Source: Gigantopelta aegis (taxonomy: Eukaryota > Mollusca > Gastropoda > Neomphalida > Peltospiridae). From it: a stretch of DNA of 64,000 bases. A model generated the notes under the pieces. That model was given only the letters and a program-made list of their open reading frames with translations, had not been told where the DNA came from and did not search any database. Each line of letters starts with the position of its first letter. The stretch's first letter is position 1. Positions 22,878-32,712 of this stretch are shown here, in pieces. The stretch is from the NCBI RefSeq assembly GCF_016097555.1, contig NC_054706.1, positions 31,556,194 through 31,620,193 on the forward strand. The letters are read 5' to 3'. A program made the position numbers and the translations under genes.

Positions 22878-23060
22878 CTCTATGGGCTGTTGTGAACAAT
22901 GCCGGTGTAGCAGTCTTCACGGAAATAGAGTGGTGTTCGGTAGAACAGTTTGAAAGAGTTATGGACGTTAACGTATTCGGCGTTGTTAGGGTAACGAAGG
23001 CGTTCTTACCTCTGATTCGCTCATCCAAAGGTCGAGTCGTCAATGTCGCCAGTTTAGCAG
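22878..23060 (+). CDS. SDR dehydrogenase, exon with NNAG motif
   Basis: Follows acceptor TTTTTAG and ends at donor GCAG|GTAATT. Phase 1 at both ends matches the neighbouring exons. It encodes ALWAVVNNAG, the conserved structural NNAG motif of classical SDRs, then VMDVNVFGVVRVTKAFLPL, with the conserved asparagine of the active-site network in DVN. It ends at GRVVNVASLAG, where the serine after NVA is the expected catalytic serine region. No internal stop or frame loss is seen, and no key residue of the family is missing in this exon. Confidence 0.9.
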
Positions 23061-23097
23061 GTAATTTTAAGTAATGTTCAATGGATTTAATGGAATT

Positions 23098-23327
23098 TTT
23101 AGCCAGTGCACCACGACTGGTATATCTAATATCGTGGCATGTGCTATACTTTCTGTTGGATGGTGCATATGAAATACAATGTATCTATTGCTACTATTGA
23201 AAAAAAAATGTAGCAGGTTTCTACTCTAAGACTATATGCCAAAATTACCAAATGTTTGACATCCAGTAGCCGATGACTGATAAATCAATGTGCTCTAGTG
23301 GTGTCGTTAAACAAAACAAACTTTAGC
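23098..23327 (+). repeat. S1 SINE, headless, tail type 1
   Basis: Begins at CCAGTGCACCACGACTGGTA and ends GTGGTGTCGTTAAACAAAAC. The insertion starts 40 bp after the SDR donor site. Confidence 0.85.
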
Positions 23328-23750
23328 GCTAATGGAATTTTTAATAAAATGAAAATACATATTGGCTGTTACATCAGTGACTTGTCATCGGGCATATGCA
23401 GTTAACCTAATTACTTGCCCGATATGACAATTCCACTTGGCATGGACGTCGGGCAATGCAAATTGTGATCCCTAGAATTATGTTATTTTCATTGTTAAAG
23501 CTCCCCCAACACGAAACTCAAACAACGAATACATTTAGGTGGATATTCTTCTGTAGCTTTTGCGTTATATTAGGAACATAATGCCCCTACATGATATTGT
23601 CTGCATTTTGTAGATATGGTCAAAATGATGCTGTTGGTTGACAATTTGAACTGGAAGCATACACGCGTAGGCTACTAACGTAACAAATCAACCTAACATG
23701 GCGACATTAAGTTTAATAAGGCATAGACTGTGTTTCTCTTCTGAAATAAA
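23328..23750. other. Intronic stretch without recognised element
   Basis: No gene. CATCGGGCATATGC, TTGCCCGATATGACA and GTCGGGCAATGC form partial inverted repeats at 23397-23460, possibly a small palindromic element. Confidence 0.45.
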
Positions 23751-24050
23751 GCGGCTGGACGTAGCTCAGTGATAAAGCGTTCGCTTGATGCGCAGTCGGT
23801 CTAGGATCGATCCCCGTCGGTGGACCCATTGGGCTATTCCTCGTTCCAGCCAGTGCTCCATAACTGGTGGAACAAAATGCCGTGGTATGTCTGTGGGATG
23901 GTGCATATAAACGAGTAGCCCATGAAGTGGCGACAGCGGGTTTCCTCTCTCAATATCTGTGTGGTCCATAACCATACAGGTATGTCTGACGCCATATAAC
24001 CGTAAATAAAATGTGTTGAGTGCGTCGTTAAATAAAACATTTCCTTCCTG
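23751..24050 (+). repeat. S1 SINE, tail type 2, internal deletion
   Basis: The head GGACGTAGCTCAGTGATAAA is intact. The body lacks the AAAGATCCCTTGC block. Tail type 2 is complete. Confidence 0.85.
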
Positions 24051-24226
24051 AAGTAATACCATATTTCCAATACTGTAAAGCAGATTTTGTTGTTGCTGTT
24101 GCTGGGTTATGGTGACTTTTGCATTAACAGTTATAAAGAACAAGATCCCGTACTTCTGGCTGACAGTTTCTTTTTCACAATATTTATATTTGTACACCAC
24201 GTATGCTTTTGATTATCTTAACATCT

Positions 24227-24575
24227 ATAGGCTGGTAGGTACTGGGTGCAGATCCCAGTCGAGGCATGGGATTTTTTTTTTATCCAGATACCGACTCCAA
24301 ACCCTGATTGAGTGCTCCGCAAGGCTCAATGGGTAGGTGTAAACCAGTGGCCCATAACTGGTTCAACAAAGGCATGGTTTGTGCTATCCTGCCTGTGGGA
24401 AGCGCAAATAAAAGATCCCTTGCTGCCTGTCGTAAAAGAGTTGCCTATGTGGCAACAGCGGGTTTCCTCTAAAAACAGTGTCAAGATGACCATATGTTTG
24501 ACGTCCAATAGCCAATGATAAGATAAAAAAATCAGTGTGCTCTAGTGGCGTCGTTAAATAAAACAAACTTTACGT
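24227..24575 (+). repeat. S3 SINE, 5' end trimmed, tail type 1
   Basis: Starts within the S2-type head at TATAGGCTGGTAGGTACTGG. Body as in S3. The tail ends GTGGCGTCGTTAAATAAAAC. Confidence 0.85.
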
Positions 24576-24626
24576 TTTTTAACATCGATAGAATCTAAAA
24601 AAAAATTGTCTTCTTTTGACTGCCGA

Positions 24627-24762
24627 GGCAGGGGCGTACCCCAATGGTAAAGCGCTCGCTTAATGCGCGGTCGGTCTAGGATCGATCCCCGTTGGTAGGC
24701 CCATTGGGCCACTTCTCGTTCCAGCCAGTGCACCACGACTAGTGTATCAAAGGCCGTGGTAT
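24627..24762 (+). repeat. S1 SINE head and first body part
   Basis: Complete head with CCAATGGTAAAGCGCTCGC and GGTCTAGGATCGATCCCCG, stopping inside the body after GGCCGTGGTATGTTA. Confidence 0.8.
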
Positions 24763-24805
24763 GTTATAAGATGACTAAGGACATTTAAAACGTGACATAG
24801 TACCT

Positions 24806-25198
24806 TTAAAGGGACTGTCCTGAGTTTGCAGCCATTGTTTGGTGTTTGCGAAAATAGAGCCTCGTTGGCGACCACTATTTCATACTAAATACATTTTCTT
24901 ATTTAGAATATCAGTGTCTGTATATCGAATGTGTTTGCGGTCGTATACTAATGTTTGTAGCACTCAGTTTTTACTTTAATTCGTGCTATATACATATTTT
25001 TTTCGTACGAGAAATTATTAAGAGGTAAATTTTGGTTTGGGCTACAACAAGCATTAGGACAACAACAAACACCTTGTAAATACAGACACTGATATTTTAA
25101 ATAAGAAAAAGTATTTAATTTGTATGTTACGTCATCGAAAAGCCTCTATTGGTCGGAACAATTTTACCATGGTTGTAAACTCAGGACTGTCCCTTTAA
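24806..25198. mobile_element. TTAA-flanked MITE, diverged relative
   Basis: Ends TTAAAGGGACTGTCCTGAG and CTCAGGACTGTCCCTTTAA. The interior keeps the same layout as the copies at 2007 and 38842 (ATACATTTTCTTATTTAGAA, ATCAGTGTCTGTATATCGAA) but differs widely, so it is a separate subfamily. Confidence 0.75.
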
Positions 25199-25557
25199 GT
25201 GTTTCCACGATACAGCAATTCAGTTACGATCTCAGATTACTGTATAATCCGTTGGGCTTAGTTCTGTCTTGCGTTCTACGATATGCCCATTTGGCAAAGT
25301 GTAGCAGACGTTTTTCTGCTCGGTCTGTCTGAACTCAGCCCAGATACATCACATCGCTGGCGCCATCTGTTTTGAGTTTTTTCCCTTTCTTTTCGATGTA
25401 ATCTGCGCACACAAGTTTTAGACGTATCATAACAAACTTGCTATCTTGCTATCTTGCGGCAACACTCGCTGTCCTGTCAGTCTTCAAAGACCTCTCTTAC
25501 TGTAATCACTTTTGTTGCTTCAATTATGCCACTGGGGAGATATATAACAGACACGTA

Positions 25558-25825
25558 ATACCGGCCTCGGTGGCGTAGTGGTTAAGCCATCGGACTACAG
25601 GCTGGTAGGTACAGGGTTCGCAGCCCGGTACCGGCTCCAACCCAGAGCGAGTTCTTAAGGGCTCAGTGGGTAGGTGTAAGGCCACTACACCCTCTTCTAT
25701 CTCACTAACAACTAACCCACTGTCCTGGACAGACAACCCAGATAGCTGAGGTTGTGTGCCCAGGACAGCGTGCTTGAACCTTAATTGGATATAAGCACGA
25801 AAATAAGTTGAAATGAAAGACACGT
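25558..25825 (+). repeat. S2 SINE, full length
   Basis: Best-preserved S2 copy: CGGCCTCGGTGGCGTAGTGG head, B-box-like GGGTTCGCAGCCC, body CACTGTCCTGGACAGACAAC, tail GCGTGCTTGAACCTTAATTG followed by AAGTTGAAATGAAA. Confidence 0.9.
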
Positions 25826-25851
25826 AATTGGCCATGGGCGGATCCAGGAAA

Positions 25852-26200
25852 TATTTTATGGGGGAGGTGCTAACGAGAAAAGGGCACGTGATCAATTCGT
25901 TAAAAGGGCATCTCAATGAGAGAAAAAGAAAAGAAAAAGATGGGAGGGGCAGTCAGTGTACCACGACTGGTATATCAAAGGCCGTGGTATGTGGTACCCT
26001 GTGTTAGGGATGGTACATATAAAAGGAATGTTTTATGGGCGGGCGTGCTAGCGAGAAAAGGGCACGTGATAATCTTGTTAAAAGGGCATCTCACTGAAGG
26101 AAAGAACTACAAAGACAGGGAGGTGCAGCCAGTGCATCACAACTGGTATAGCAAAGGCCGTGGTATGTGCTATCCTGTCTGTGGGATGGTGTAGATTAAA
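25852..26200. repeat. Tandem duplication of a chimeric unit (unknown head plus SINE body)
   Basis: Two units of about 170-180 bp. Each has a TTTTATGGG start, then CGAGAAAAGGGCACGTGAT and TTAAAAGGGCATCTCA, followed directly by the S1 body (CACGACTGGTATATCAAAGG or CACAACTGGTATAGCAAAGG). The second unit retains the SINE tail. Confidence 0.75.
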
Positions 26201-26614
26201 GATTCCTGGTTATTAATGGAAAAATGTAGTGAGTATCCTCTCTATTACTATACGTCAAACTTACCAAATATTTGACATCCTTCTTCTTCGTTGTTGTACG
26301 CTCAGACAGGGATCCCAGTGGCTCGAACAGAAGCTGTTGTATTCCGTAGGTTCTCCAAGGAGACAAAGAGTTTCTCCTTCAGGGGTTCATCTGAAGGCCA
26401 GACTGTTTTTCTCTGGTTCTGGTAGGTGGGACAATGTTGCAGGAAATGTTCCACGGTCATGGATGCTGTACCACTGGCAGGTTCCACTGTTTCCCACTCG
26501 GAATTTGGTATACATGCAGTAGTTGAGTCTATAGCGGCCTGATTTGACACCCAGTAGCCGATGATTAATAAATATATGTTCTCTAGTGGTGTCGTTAAAC
26601 AAACTAAACTTTTT
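26201..26614 (+). repeat. S1 SINE 3' half split by a LINE fragment
   Basis: SINE sequence to 26280 and from 26542 is continuous when the LINE piece is removed. The flanks ATTTGACATCC and ATTTGACACCC are the target duplication. The tail ends GTGGTGTCGTTAAACAAACT. Confidence 0.85.
26281..26541 (-). pseudogene. 5'-truncated LINE insertion (family L-c), C-terminal ORF end
   Basis: The minus strand encodes ETVEPASGTASMTVEHFLQH then CPTYQNQRKTVWPSDEPLKE, ending with a stop at 26302. A His/Cys tail with EHFLQHCP followed by KEKL and NLRNT is typical of the C-terminus of some non-LTR retrotransposon ORFs. The 3' end is GAAGAAGAA next to the target duplication. No reverse transcriptase motif is retained. 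Confidence 0.7.
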
Positions 26615-26647
26615 TTTACCATACATAGATGTGGAATGAATGAATGT

Positions 26648-26672
26648 CACACACACACACACGTGCGCGCAC

Positions 26673-26737
<65 letters not shown>

Positions 26738-26838
26738 CAGTCACACACATACGCACACACACACACAGACACACACGCACACAAACACAGACACACACAT
26801 ACACACACACACACACACACCCACGCACGCACACACAC
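26648..26838. repeat. (CA)n-(GA)n-(CA)n compound microsatellite
   Basis: CA repeats, about 50 bp of GA, then about 110 bp of interrupted CA. All open frames through it are artefacts. Confidence 0.95.
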
Positions 26839-26845
26839 AAATTCA

Positions 26846-26990
26846 TCTGCTATTGGGTGTCGAACAATGGTAAATATATAAATTCTAAAGTTAATCATAG
26901 ATGTAGGAGGATTACGGACTGATCCGACAACGCATTGCACGGTCGCGTGAATACTCTACCACTGAGCCACTTTCCGCCCCCGCGTGACAC
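26846..26990 (-). repeat. Possible tRNA-headed SINE fragment of another family
   Basis: On the minus strand the right end begins GGCGGAAAGTGGCTCAGTGG, then TAGAGTATTCACGCG, resembling a tRNA A-box region. The left end AATTCATCTGCTATTGGGTG resembles the LINE/SINE tail motif. Only one copy is seen here, so the call is weak. Confidence 0.4.
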
Positions 26991-27539
26991 ATGCAATAAT
27001 TTACTTGCTTGGAATATGAATTCCTAAGCTCCCTGTGTGTTTACAAACGTTCTGGTGTTTGTAGAATTTCAATACAGTGAAATGTTTACATACGTCAAAA
27101 ACGCGCGCATGACTGAAATGTTTTTTTGCTTTGTTTTGAACCGTCTGCAGAACCTACTTACTTTTAATCTGTTGTTAATGGAAACGTTACGAGGCGTAGT
27201 TGTGCGGAACATCTTGTTAGACGAAAATAACACAACACGATAACAACATTTTTCATGTGTTAAAGAGTCTTGTCTTGAGTATGCTACATTTAAGATGTTT
27301 CTAAAGATTCAGATAGTCTGGATACGGTGCGTGCAGTCTGACTGATGCGTCGAATGCGTCTGCGGCTTGTGTTTTGGGCCATATATGAGTATTTCACTGC
27401 GCATCGCACGCATCCATTCTAAACGCACTCGTCTAAACTGGTGTATTTCGATATTCTGTTTTTATGCGGACCGCACGTACGTGCCGCATTTAGTATCTGC
27501 CTTTAGATAGCTTTTTCAACCGCATGCATGATTCTTATA
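26991..27539. other. Intronic stretch without recognised element
   Basis: No gene. A GC-rich patch at about 27320-27490 contains several CGCACG and GCATGC motifs but no defined family. Confidence 0.45.
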
Positions 27540-27868
27540 GAAAGAAAGAAATGTTTTTTATTTAACGACGCACTCAATACATTTTAATTACGGTTATATG
27601 GCGTCAGACATATAGTTAAGGACCACACAGATACTGAGAGAGGAAACCCGCTGTCACCACTTCATGGGCTACTCTTTCCGATTAGCAGCAAGGGATCATT
27701 TATATGCACCATCCCACAGACAGGATAGCACATACCACGGCCTTTGATATACCAGTCGTGGTGCACTAGCTGTGACGAGAAATAGTCCAATGGGCCCACC
27801 GACGGGGATCGATCCCAGACCGACCGCGCATCGAGCGAGCGCTTTACCACTGGGCTACGTCCCGCCCC
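27540..27868 (-). repeat. S1 SINE, full length, tail type 2, minus strand
   Basis: Left end AAGAAATGTTTTTTATTTAA then CGACGCACTC (inverted type 2 tail). Right end ACCACTGGGCTACGTCCCGC (inverted head). Confidence 0.88.
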
Positions 27869-27990
27869 GATCCTTATAGCTACCAACAACACCGTGAGAT
27901 GTCTGTGATGATTACTTATTCTGTCCCACCTGTTCAATTCGGATTAATTCATAAAACAATATATTCATAATAACTATGTTCATTTTACAA

Positions 27991-28082
27991 GTTTATTCAA
28001 TATTAAGGTCACAGGCCCAAAATACACAAAAACCCATATATATTTTGTCGCATGCAAGTGGTTAAGTTACAAAACATCACCA
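27991..28082 (-). repeat. Left arm of an inverted repeat enclosing a LINE fragment
   Basis: About 92 bp including GTCGCATGCAAGTGGTTAAG. Nearly perfect reverse complement of 29332-29426. Loop about 1.25 kb. Confidence 0.92.
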
Positions 28083-28247
28083 CTTAGCTTTCTTATTTCA
28101 GATACCTGATATAAAAACAATGACATATTGTACAGCAATAGTTCAATTGCAGATGACATCAGCTTCACAAAAATAATCGAAGGTGGTAAATACAAATATT
28201 TATTGATAAAATAAAAAAGAAACTTTTTTCTTAAGTCCGTATACTTT

Positions 28248-29310
28248 TTATACTCGAGTAATACATGTTTTCAATAAAAAAAAAAAAACCTCATCATTAT
28301 TTCTACAAAAAGGGCACCATCTTTGTTCATAGGTTATATTGTTAAATTTGCCAGTGTCTACTGCTAATCCAAAGTTATTACATCTAAACGTCGACAGGGC
28401 CCTTCTGATATGTACCGCAAAGTTAAATTGCAAGTACCGTTCGATATTCAAAAGAGATTTATACTGCGTGTAATAATAACATGAGGTAGATATATTTATA
28501 TCAGCTGACCACTGTTGCTGTAAATTGTCATAAAGTCTCTGTTTAAACAATGAGATAAACAAATCAATATTACCTACTTCCTGACATAGCCATACAAAAC
28601 CAAAACCATAATTAAATAAAACTCTGTTTCACTTTTGTAGCCCAATTAATGTACCCAACATCATCTAAAGATTTTAACATCAAATAACTTTGACACGGTA
28701 ATCTGAAAAGTGGTAGTTGAATAAGTTTACACCAATATTTGATAACTCTTGTCATATAAATAAGTTGAAGATGGACCCTACCACACTCACCCAACACAAT
28801 ATAATTTTTTACTGATTTCCCAACCTTAAGCAGGTATTTACAAAATTTAATTTGCACAGCTTCAATAATTTTGCATCTGCTAGTACCCCATATTTCTGAT
28901 CCATAACATAAAATTGGGGTTATCATGGCATCAAATAATTTAAAGCTATCTGAAAAAGGTATATTCCCTGCTCTCTTGTGGTATCGGTAAAGTGTTAACA
29001 AAGATTTGTTTGTTTGAGCAGAAAAACAGAGCTAAGCTTTATTCCAAGATAATTTAGGAGTGAACATAATACCTAAATACTTATAACACGAAACTGCTTT
29101 AATTTCAGATCCCATGTAAAACCACTTTTCATATGATCGAAGGGGACCACCATTTCTAAATACATTAACTTTAGTCTTATCAAGATTAATTTTCATTCCA
29201 GTAGCTATGCAAAACTGTTCAAAAACTTTAATATTGGTTTGTAACTGAGAGCATGTATCATCAAGTGTGGCAACATCGTCTGCAAATATCAAAGTATGCA
29301 TATTCTCCAA
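28248..29310 (-). pseudogene. LINE reverse transcriptase and C-terminal fragment (family L-d)
   Basis: Read on the minus strand, the 29310-29032 segment contains LIFADDVATL, the FADD catalytic box of non-LTR reverse transcriptases. GMKINLDKTKVNVF and CYKYLGIMFTPKLSWNKA follow, the usual post-catalytic blocks. The 29001-28612 segment continues with the thumb-like ILCYGSEIWG. The 28562-28248 segment ends with a CPFCRNNDEVFFFLLKTC zinc-knuckle tail. At least two frame changes separate the segments, and everything upstream of the FADD box is missing. A 5'-truncated, inactive copy. The 3' UTR runs to the left inverted-repeat arm. Confidence 0.85.
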
Positions 29311-29331
29311 ATTAGCTGAAATGAATACTCC

Positions 29332-29426
29332 GTGATGATGTTTTGTAACTTAACCACTTGCATGCGACAAAATATATATATGGGTTTTTATGTATTTTGG
29401 GCCTGTGGCCTTAATATTGAATAAAC
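29332..29426 (+). repeat. Right arm of the inverted repeat, ending in a polyadenylation-like AATAAA
   Basis: Reverse complement of 27991-28082. Read on the plus strand it ends TTAATATTGAATAAAC, so it looks like a second, very short copy of the LINE 3' end in the opposite orientation. Confidence 0.9.
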
Positions 29427-29502
29427 ATGTTGTTGTTCATTTTATCGCTTTAATTTGCCAGTGGGTTTTGTGTGTGTGCGTGCGTTATGCGTGTTGCATG
29501 CA

Positions 29503-29503
29503 C

Positions 29504-29574
<71 letters not shown>
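29503..29574. repeat. (CT)n microsatellite
   Basis: About 70 bp of pure CT dinucleotide, flanked by GT-rich sequence. Confidence 0.95.
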
Positions 29575-29577
<3 letters not shown>

Positions 29578-29795
29578 GTGTCACAGAGTGTGTGTGTGTT
29601 ATTTTGTTTCTTGGGATGAGTTTGTTGGATGAAGCGCCTTTGGAGAGGTGATTTATCTTACAATTGGTGGCTACCAAACGTATATATACCAAGTCGTTTT
29701 CGCTCATTAGATACATTTAGAATCTACTCGTTGTAAGATAACTCTTCTGCAACACGGACATTCGTATTATACTCTATGTCGTATTTTGTTTCCAG

Positions 29796-29928
29796 GTCGC
29801 TTCACCCTACCAGCCTTCTCGGCCTACTCCATGTCTAAAAAGGCGTGCATCGCATTTTCTGATGGACTTCGTTTGGAGATGACGAAGTTTGACGTCAAAG
29901 TCATTACAATAGAACCTGGACTTTACAG
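29796..29928 (+). CDS. SDR dehydrogenase, exon with catalytic YxxxK
   Basis: Follows acceptor TTTCCAG and ends at donor TACAG|GTAGAC. It enters in phase 1 and leaves in phase 2, compatible with the next exon. It encodes GRFTLPAFSAYSMSKKACIA, with the catalytic tyrosine and lysine of the YSMSK motif, then DGLRLEMTKFDVKVITIEPG. The PG motif after the sixth strand is where the nicotinamide end of the cofactor sits in SDRs. The exon is open and retains all expected catalytic residues. Confidence 0.92.
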
Positions 29929-29982
29929 GTAGACTTTCTTTTAAAAACAACAACACCCAAACCCCATCCTTTTACACGTTTC

Positions 29983-30072
29983 AAACAGTGCCCCACGACC
30001 GGTACACCAAAGGCATAGGCATGTACTGTCCTGTCTATGGTAAGCTGCATACAAAAGATTCCCATATTGCTT
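29983..30072 (+). repeat. Degraded SINE body fragment
   Basis: AGTGCCCCACGACCGGTACA, CTGTCCTGTCTATGG and ACAAAAGATTCCC mark an S1-type body. Confidence 0.65.
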
Positions 30073-30287
30073 AATGCTAGTTTCAAACTGTCAACTGTCA
30101 CGACGAAGTTGTAATTTCGCCAACTCCCGACTTACGACGGGCGCGCTCAGATTAACAACTAATGGGTTATACGTCGGGAATCGAGTCGGGTAAGAGCGCT
30201 CAGACTAGCATTTGGAAAGTCGTAGAAGTGACAGCAGAAAGTTGGTTAACTTTGTCGTGGTTGTTGATATTCTGAACCTAGCATTAT
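30073..30287. mobile_element. Small inverted-repeat element (MITE)
   Basis: Left AATGCTAGTTTCAAACTGTC and ACGACGAAGTT are matched in reverse at the right by AACTTTGTCGTGG and CCTAGCATT. About 215 bp, non-coding. Confidence 0.6.
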
Positions 30288-30449
30288 CGGGAGGAGGTCA
30301 GTGGTAATGACCATCTGAACACGGGCAGATTTCTACATTTCTTGCTATCTTGAAATATAATTTGTTTCCCTGAAAATTAAAATTAAAATTTTAGTGTGCC
30401 ATATGAAAATATTACTTTTACTTTCTATATCCGCGCGTTTTCTTTACAG

Positions 30450-30819
30450 GACACCGATATCACAAGAAGGCTATTTGATCGACATGAACCGGAAGTCATG
30501 GGCGGAGACTCCAACAGACGTGAAAAATGACTATGGTGAAGAATACTTCGAGAGTTTCCTGGAGAACATCACCAAACAGATGCGGCGAGCCCGCCCCAAC
30601 GTGGACGAAGTCGTCGACCTCATGGCCAAGGCCGTCGTCACAAAGTTTCCGAAGCAGAGGTACGTTCCGTACTGGAGATCTAATCTGAGAGCGCACATTT
30701 TGATGGCGTTGCCAAACTCGATCACAGACAAACTGTTGACGGCTTACACACCTAAGGCGCCCGTGGAGGCCAAGAGGAGGGAATCGGACAGAGAGAAAAA
30801 TAACGGATCTCCAAAATAA
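30450..30819 (+). CDS. SDR dehydrogenase, last exon and C-terminus
   Basis: Begins after TCTTTACAG in a phase that completes the arginine of PGLYRTPI. It encodes the substrate-lid region LIDMNRKSWAETP, then FLENITKQMRRARPNVDEVV and VVTKFPKQRYVPYWRS. The RYVPYW block corresponds to the conserved R-Y-x-P/x-G-W segment of the RDH/BDH1 family. The last residues ESDREKNNGSPK are encoded by the first unit of a 36-bp tandem repeat, whose TAA is the stop codon. The exon is open throughout. Together the visible exons give about 300 residues, close to the usual 310-340 for this family minus its N-terminal exon. Confidence 0.9.
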
Positions 30820-30924
30820 ACGGACGGAGAGAAAAATACCGGATCTCCAAAATAAATGGACGGAGAGAAAAATGACGGGACTTCAAAATAACTGAACGGA
30901 GTGAAAAATAACTCCAAAATAATT
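30786..30924. repeat. 36-bp minisatellite spanning the SDR stop codon
   Basis: Units begin GGACAGAGAGAAAAATAACG, GGACGGAGAGAAAAATACCG, GGACGGAGAGAAAAATGACG, then a shortened GAACGGAGTGAAAAATAACT. Units start at 30786, 30822, 30858 and 30894. The TAA of the first unit ends the SDR reading frame. Confidence 0.95.
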
Positions 30925-31579
30925 GGACACAGATTTTTTTTTACGGAACTGTAGAATAACTGGACAAACAAAAATAACAGAACTCCAAATTAACTGCAAC
31001 TGTAATCGGTCGTGAATTTGACAATATGTAAATGAATAATAGTCCTGTTTGAGTTTGTTTCGATACGTACGTAAAGAAAATAGTTAATATTACTGATGGA
31101 ACTGCCTCAGTAAATATAACATCTCATGTTTAACATTCATTTTTATATTCATTTTTTGTAATATTCATTCTTTATTGGTCCAATATTTAATGGGTTTTGT
31201 TTTGTTTTGTTGTTTTCATTTTGACTTTAAAAAAAAAAAAAAACCCGCCATTGTGATGAAAAATGGAATTGTTGGCATCCTTGTATTTTGTATTTGATGA
31301 ACGTTGCCATTTTGTTGAAAGCGAAAATAATTACTGAATGAATCTGTACCTGAATTGAAAGGTAAGTCGCAGAAGCTGTTGAGATGTTTACCAAAAATGT
31401 TTGTCAAGATACATTAGTATAACGTTGCTTTATTTAATGTCCGTTCTCTCTCAATAACCGACAATCAAACTTTAAAATAATCCAAATGAAAGAAAATAAA
31501 CATTACATAGGAAGTGTTTATTTCATTTAGGCCTAAACTTAATTTTCGTGCTTATATTAAATTACGGTTGAAGAACGCT
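30925..31579. other. SDR 3' untranslated region and flank
   Basis: AT-rich, with an A run at 31229-31242. AATAAAC at about 31494 is a candidate polyadenylation signal but is distant from the stop. CGTGCTTATATTAAATTACG near 31549 resembles an S2 SINE tail in inverse order. Confidence 0.5.
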
Positions 31580-31690
31580 GTAATGACGTCACACGCATAC
31601 AATGTGTATGGCATTGTCATGACATTAGTGTCTCAGACTCTGTTAGAGTCTCAAGTCTATACTCTAAAACGTTTTATAAGCACCAGGGCC
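31580..31690 (+). repeat. Dispersed repeat shared with 39808-39912
   Basis: TAATGACGTCACACGCATAC, TATGGCATTGTCATGACA and ACGTTTTATAAGCACCAGGG recur in the same order at 39808-39912. Both copies abut a GGGCCC-ended inverted-repeat element. Confidence 0.8.
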
Positions 31691-31870
31691 CATTTTCACA
31701 AAACGCCGTAAGCCAAGTTTTGCACGTAAAATTAAATCTACGACTAAACCAGAATTACTATTACTATTATAGTTCAACAAAAGATAGTTTAAAGAACACA
31801 CGTTTCATTTTCTGTTGTCCTTAAAATACTCCAGTTTCCGTAAACACGTGTAAACGTACGACAGGTATAA

Positions 31871-32123
31871 CATGGGCGTACATAGGGGGGGGGGTTCGGT
31901 CGAACCCCCCCCCCCCCCCCCGAAATCGCTTTTTTTTATAATTTAATATATCTGACATTGATATCTGACATTATTATATTTACTCAACATAGAAATATAT
32001 GCCGAATATCTCTGCAATCTATTTTGGAACCCCCCTTTTCAAAACTCAACATAGAAATATATGCCCAATATCTCTGCAATCTATTTTGGAACCCCCCTTT
32101 TCAAAATCCTATGTACGCCCATG
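31871..32123. mobile_element. MITE with CATGGGCGTACATAGG ends and TATAA target duplication
   Basis: CATGGGCGTACATAGG at the left is mirrored by CCTATGTACGCCCATG at the right. TATAA flanks it at 31866-31870 and 32124-32128. The interior has a G-run/C-run palindrome at about 31885-31921 and two tandem copies of a 62-bp unit beginning CTCAACATAGAAATATATGC. Confidence 0.85.
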
Positions 32124-32712
32124 TATAACTGCTGGTAGCAGACGTAAATTTACGATGTTTAGTGAAATGGACCCCACGACAGGTATAACTGCTGGTAGCA
32201 GACGTAAACTTACGATGTTTAGTGAAATGGGCCCCACGACATGTATAACTGCTGGTAGCAGACGTAAACTTACGATGTTTAGTGAAATGGGCCCCACGAC
32301 AGGTATAACTGCTGGTAGCAGACGTAAACTTACGATGTTTAGTGAAATGGGCCCCACGACAGATATAACTGCTGTAGCAGACGTAAACTTACGATGTTTA
32401 GTGAAATGGACCCCACGACAGGTATAACTGCTGGTAGCAGACGTAAACTTACGATGTTTAGTGAAATGGGCCCCACGACAGATATAACTGCTGTAGCAGA
32501 CGTAAACTTACGATGTTTAATGAAATGGACCCCACGACAGGTATAACTGCTGGTAGCAGACGTAAACTTACGATGTTTAGTGAAATGGGCCCCACGACAA
32601 GTATAACTGCTGGTAGCAGACGTAAACTTACGATGTTTAGTGAAATGGGCCCCACGACAGGTATAACTGCTGGTAGCAGACGTAAACTTAAGATGTTTAG
32701 TGAAATGGGCAC
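32124..32712. repeat. 60-bp tandem array, about 10 copies
   Basis: Unit: GTATAACTGCTGGTAGCAGA, then CGTAAACTTACGATGTTTAG, then TGAAATGGGCCCCACGACAG. Some units lack one G in GCTGGTAG. Since 60 is a multiple of three, long open frames run through most of it on both strands, but they are not genes. Confidence 0.97.

Larger units (their letters stand above)
23061..29795 (+). other. SDR gene intron (6.7 kb) rich in SINEs and LINE fragments
   Basis: Bounded by GTAATT and TTTCCAG, phase 1. It holds S1, S2 and S3 SINEs, a TTAA MITE, a GA/CA microsatellite and a LINE fragment enclosed by inverted repeats. Confidence 0.85.
29929..30449 (+). other. SDR gene last intron (521 bp)
   Basis: Donor GTAGAC, acceptor TCTTTACAG. 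Contains a degraded SINE body at 29983-30072 and a small inverted-repeat element at 30073-30287. Confidence 0.88.

Noticed and set aside
23766-24200. 144-codon minus-strand open frame
   Set aside because: Mostly antisense of an S1 SINE; no domain.
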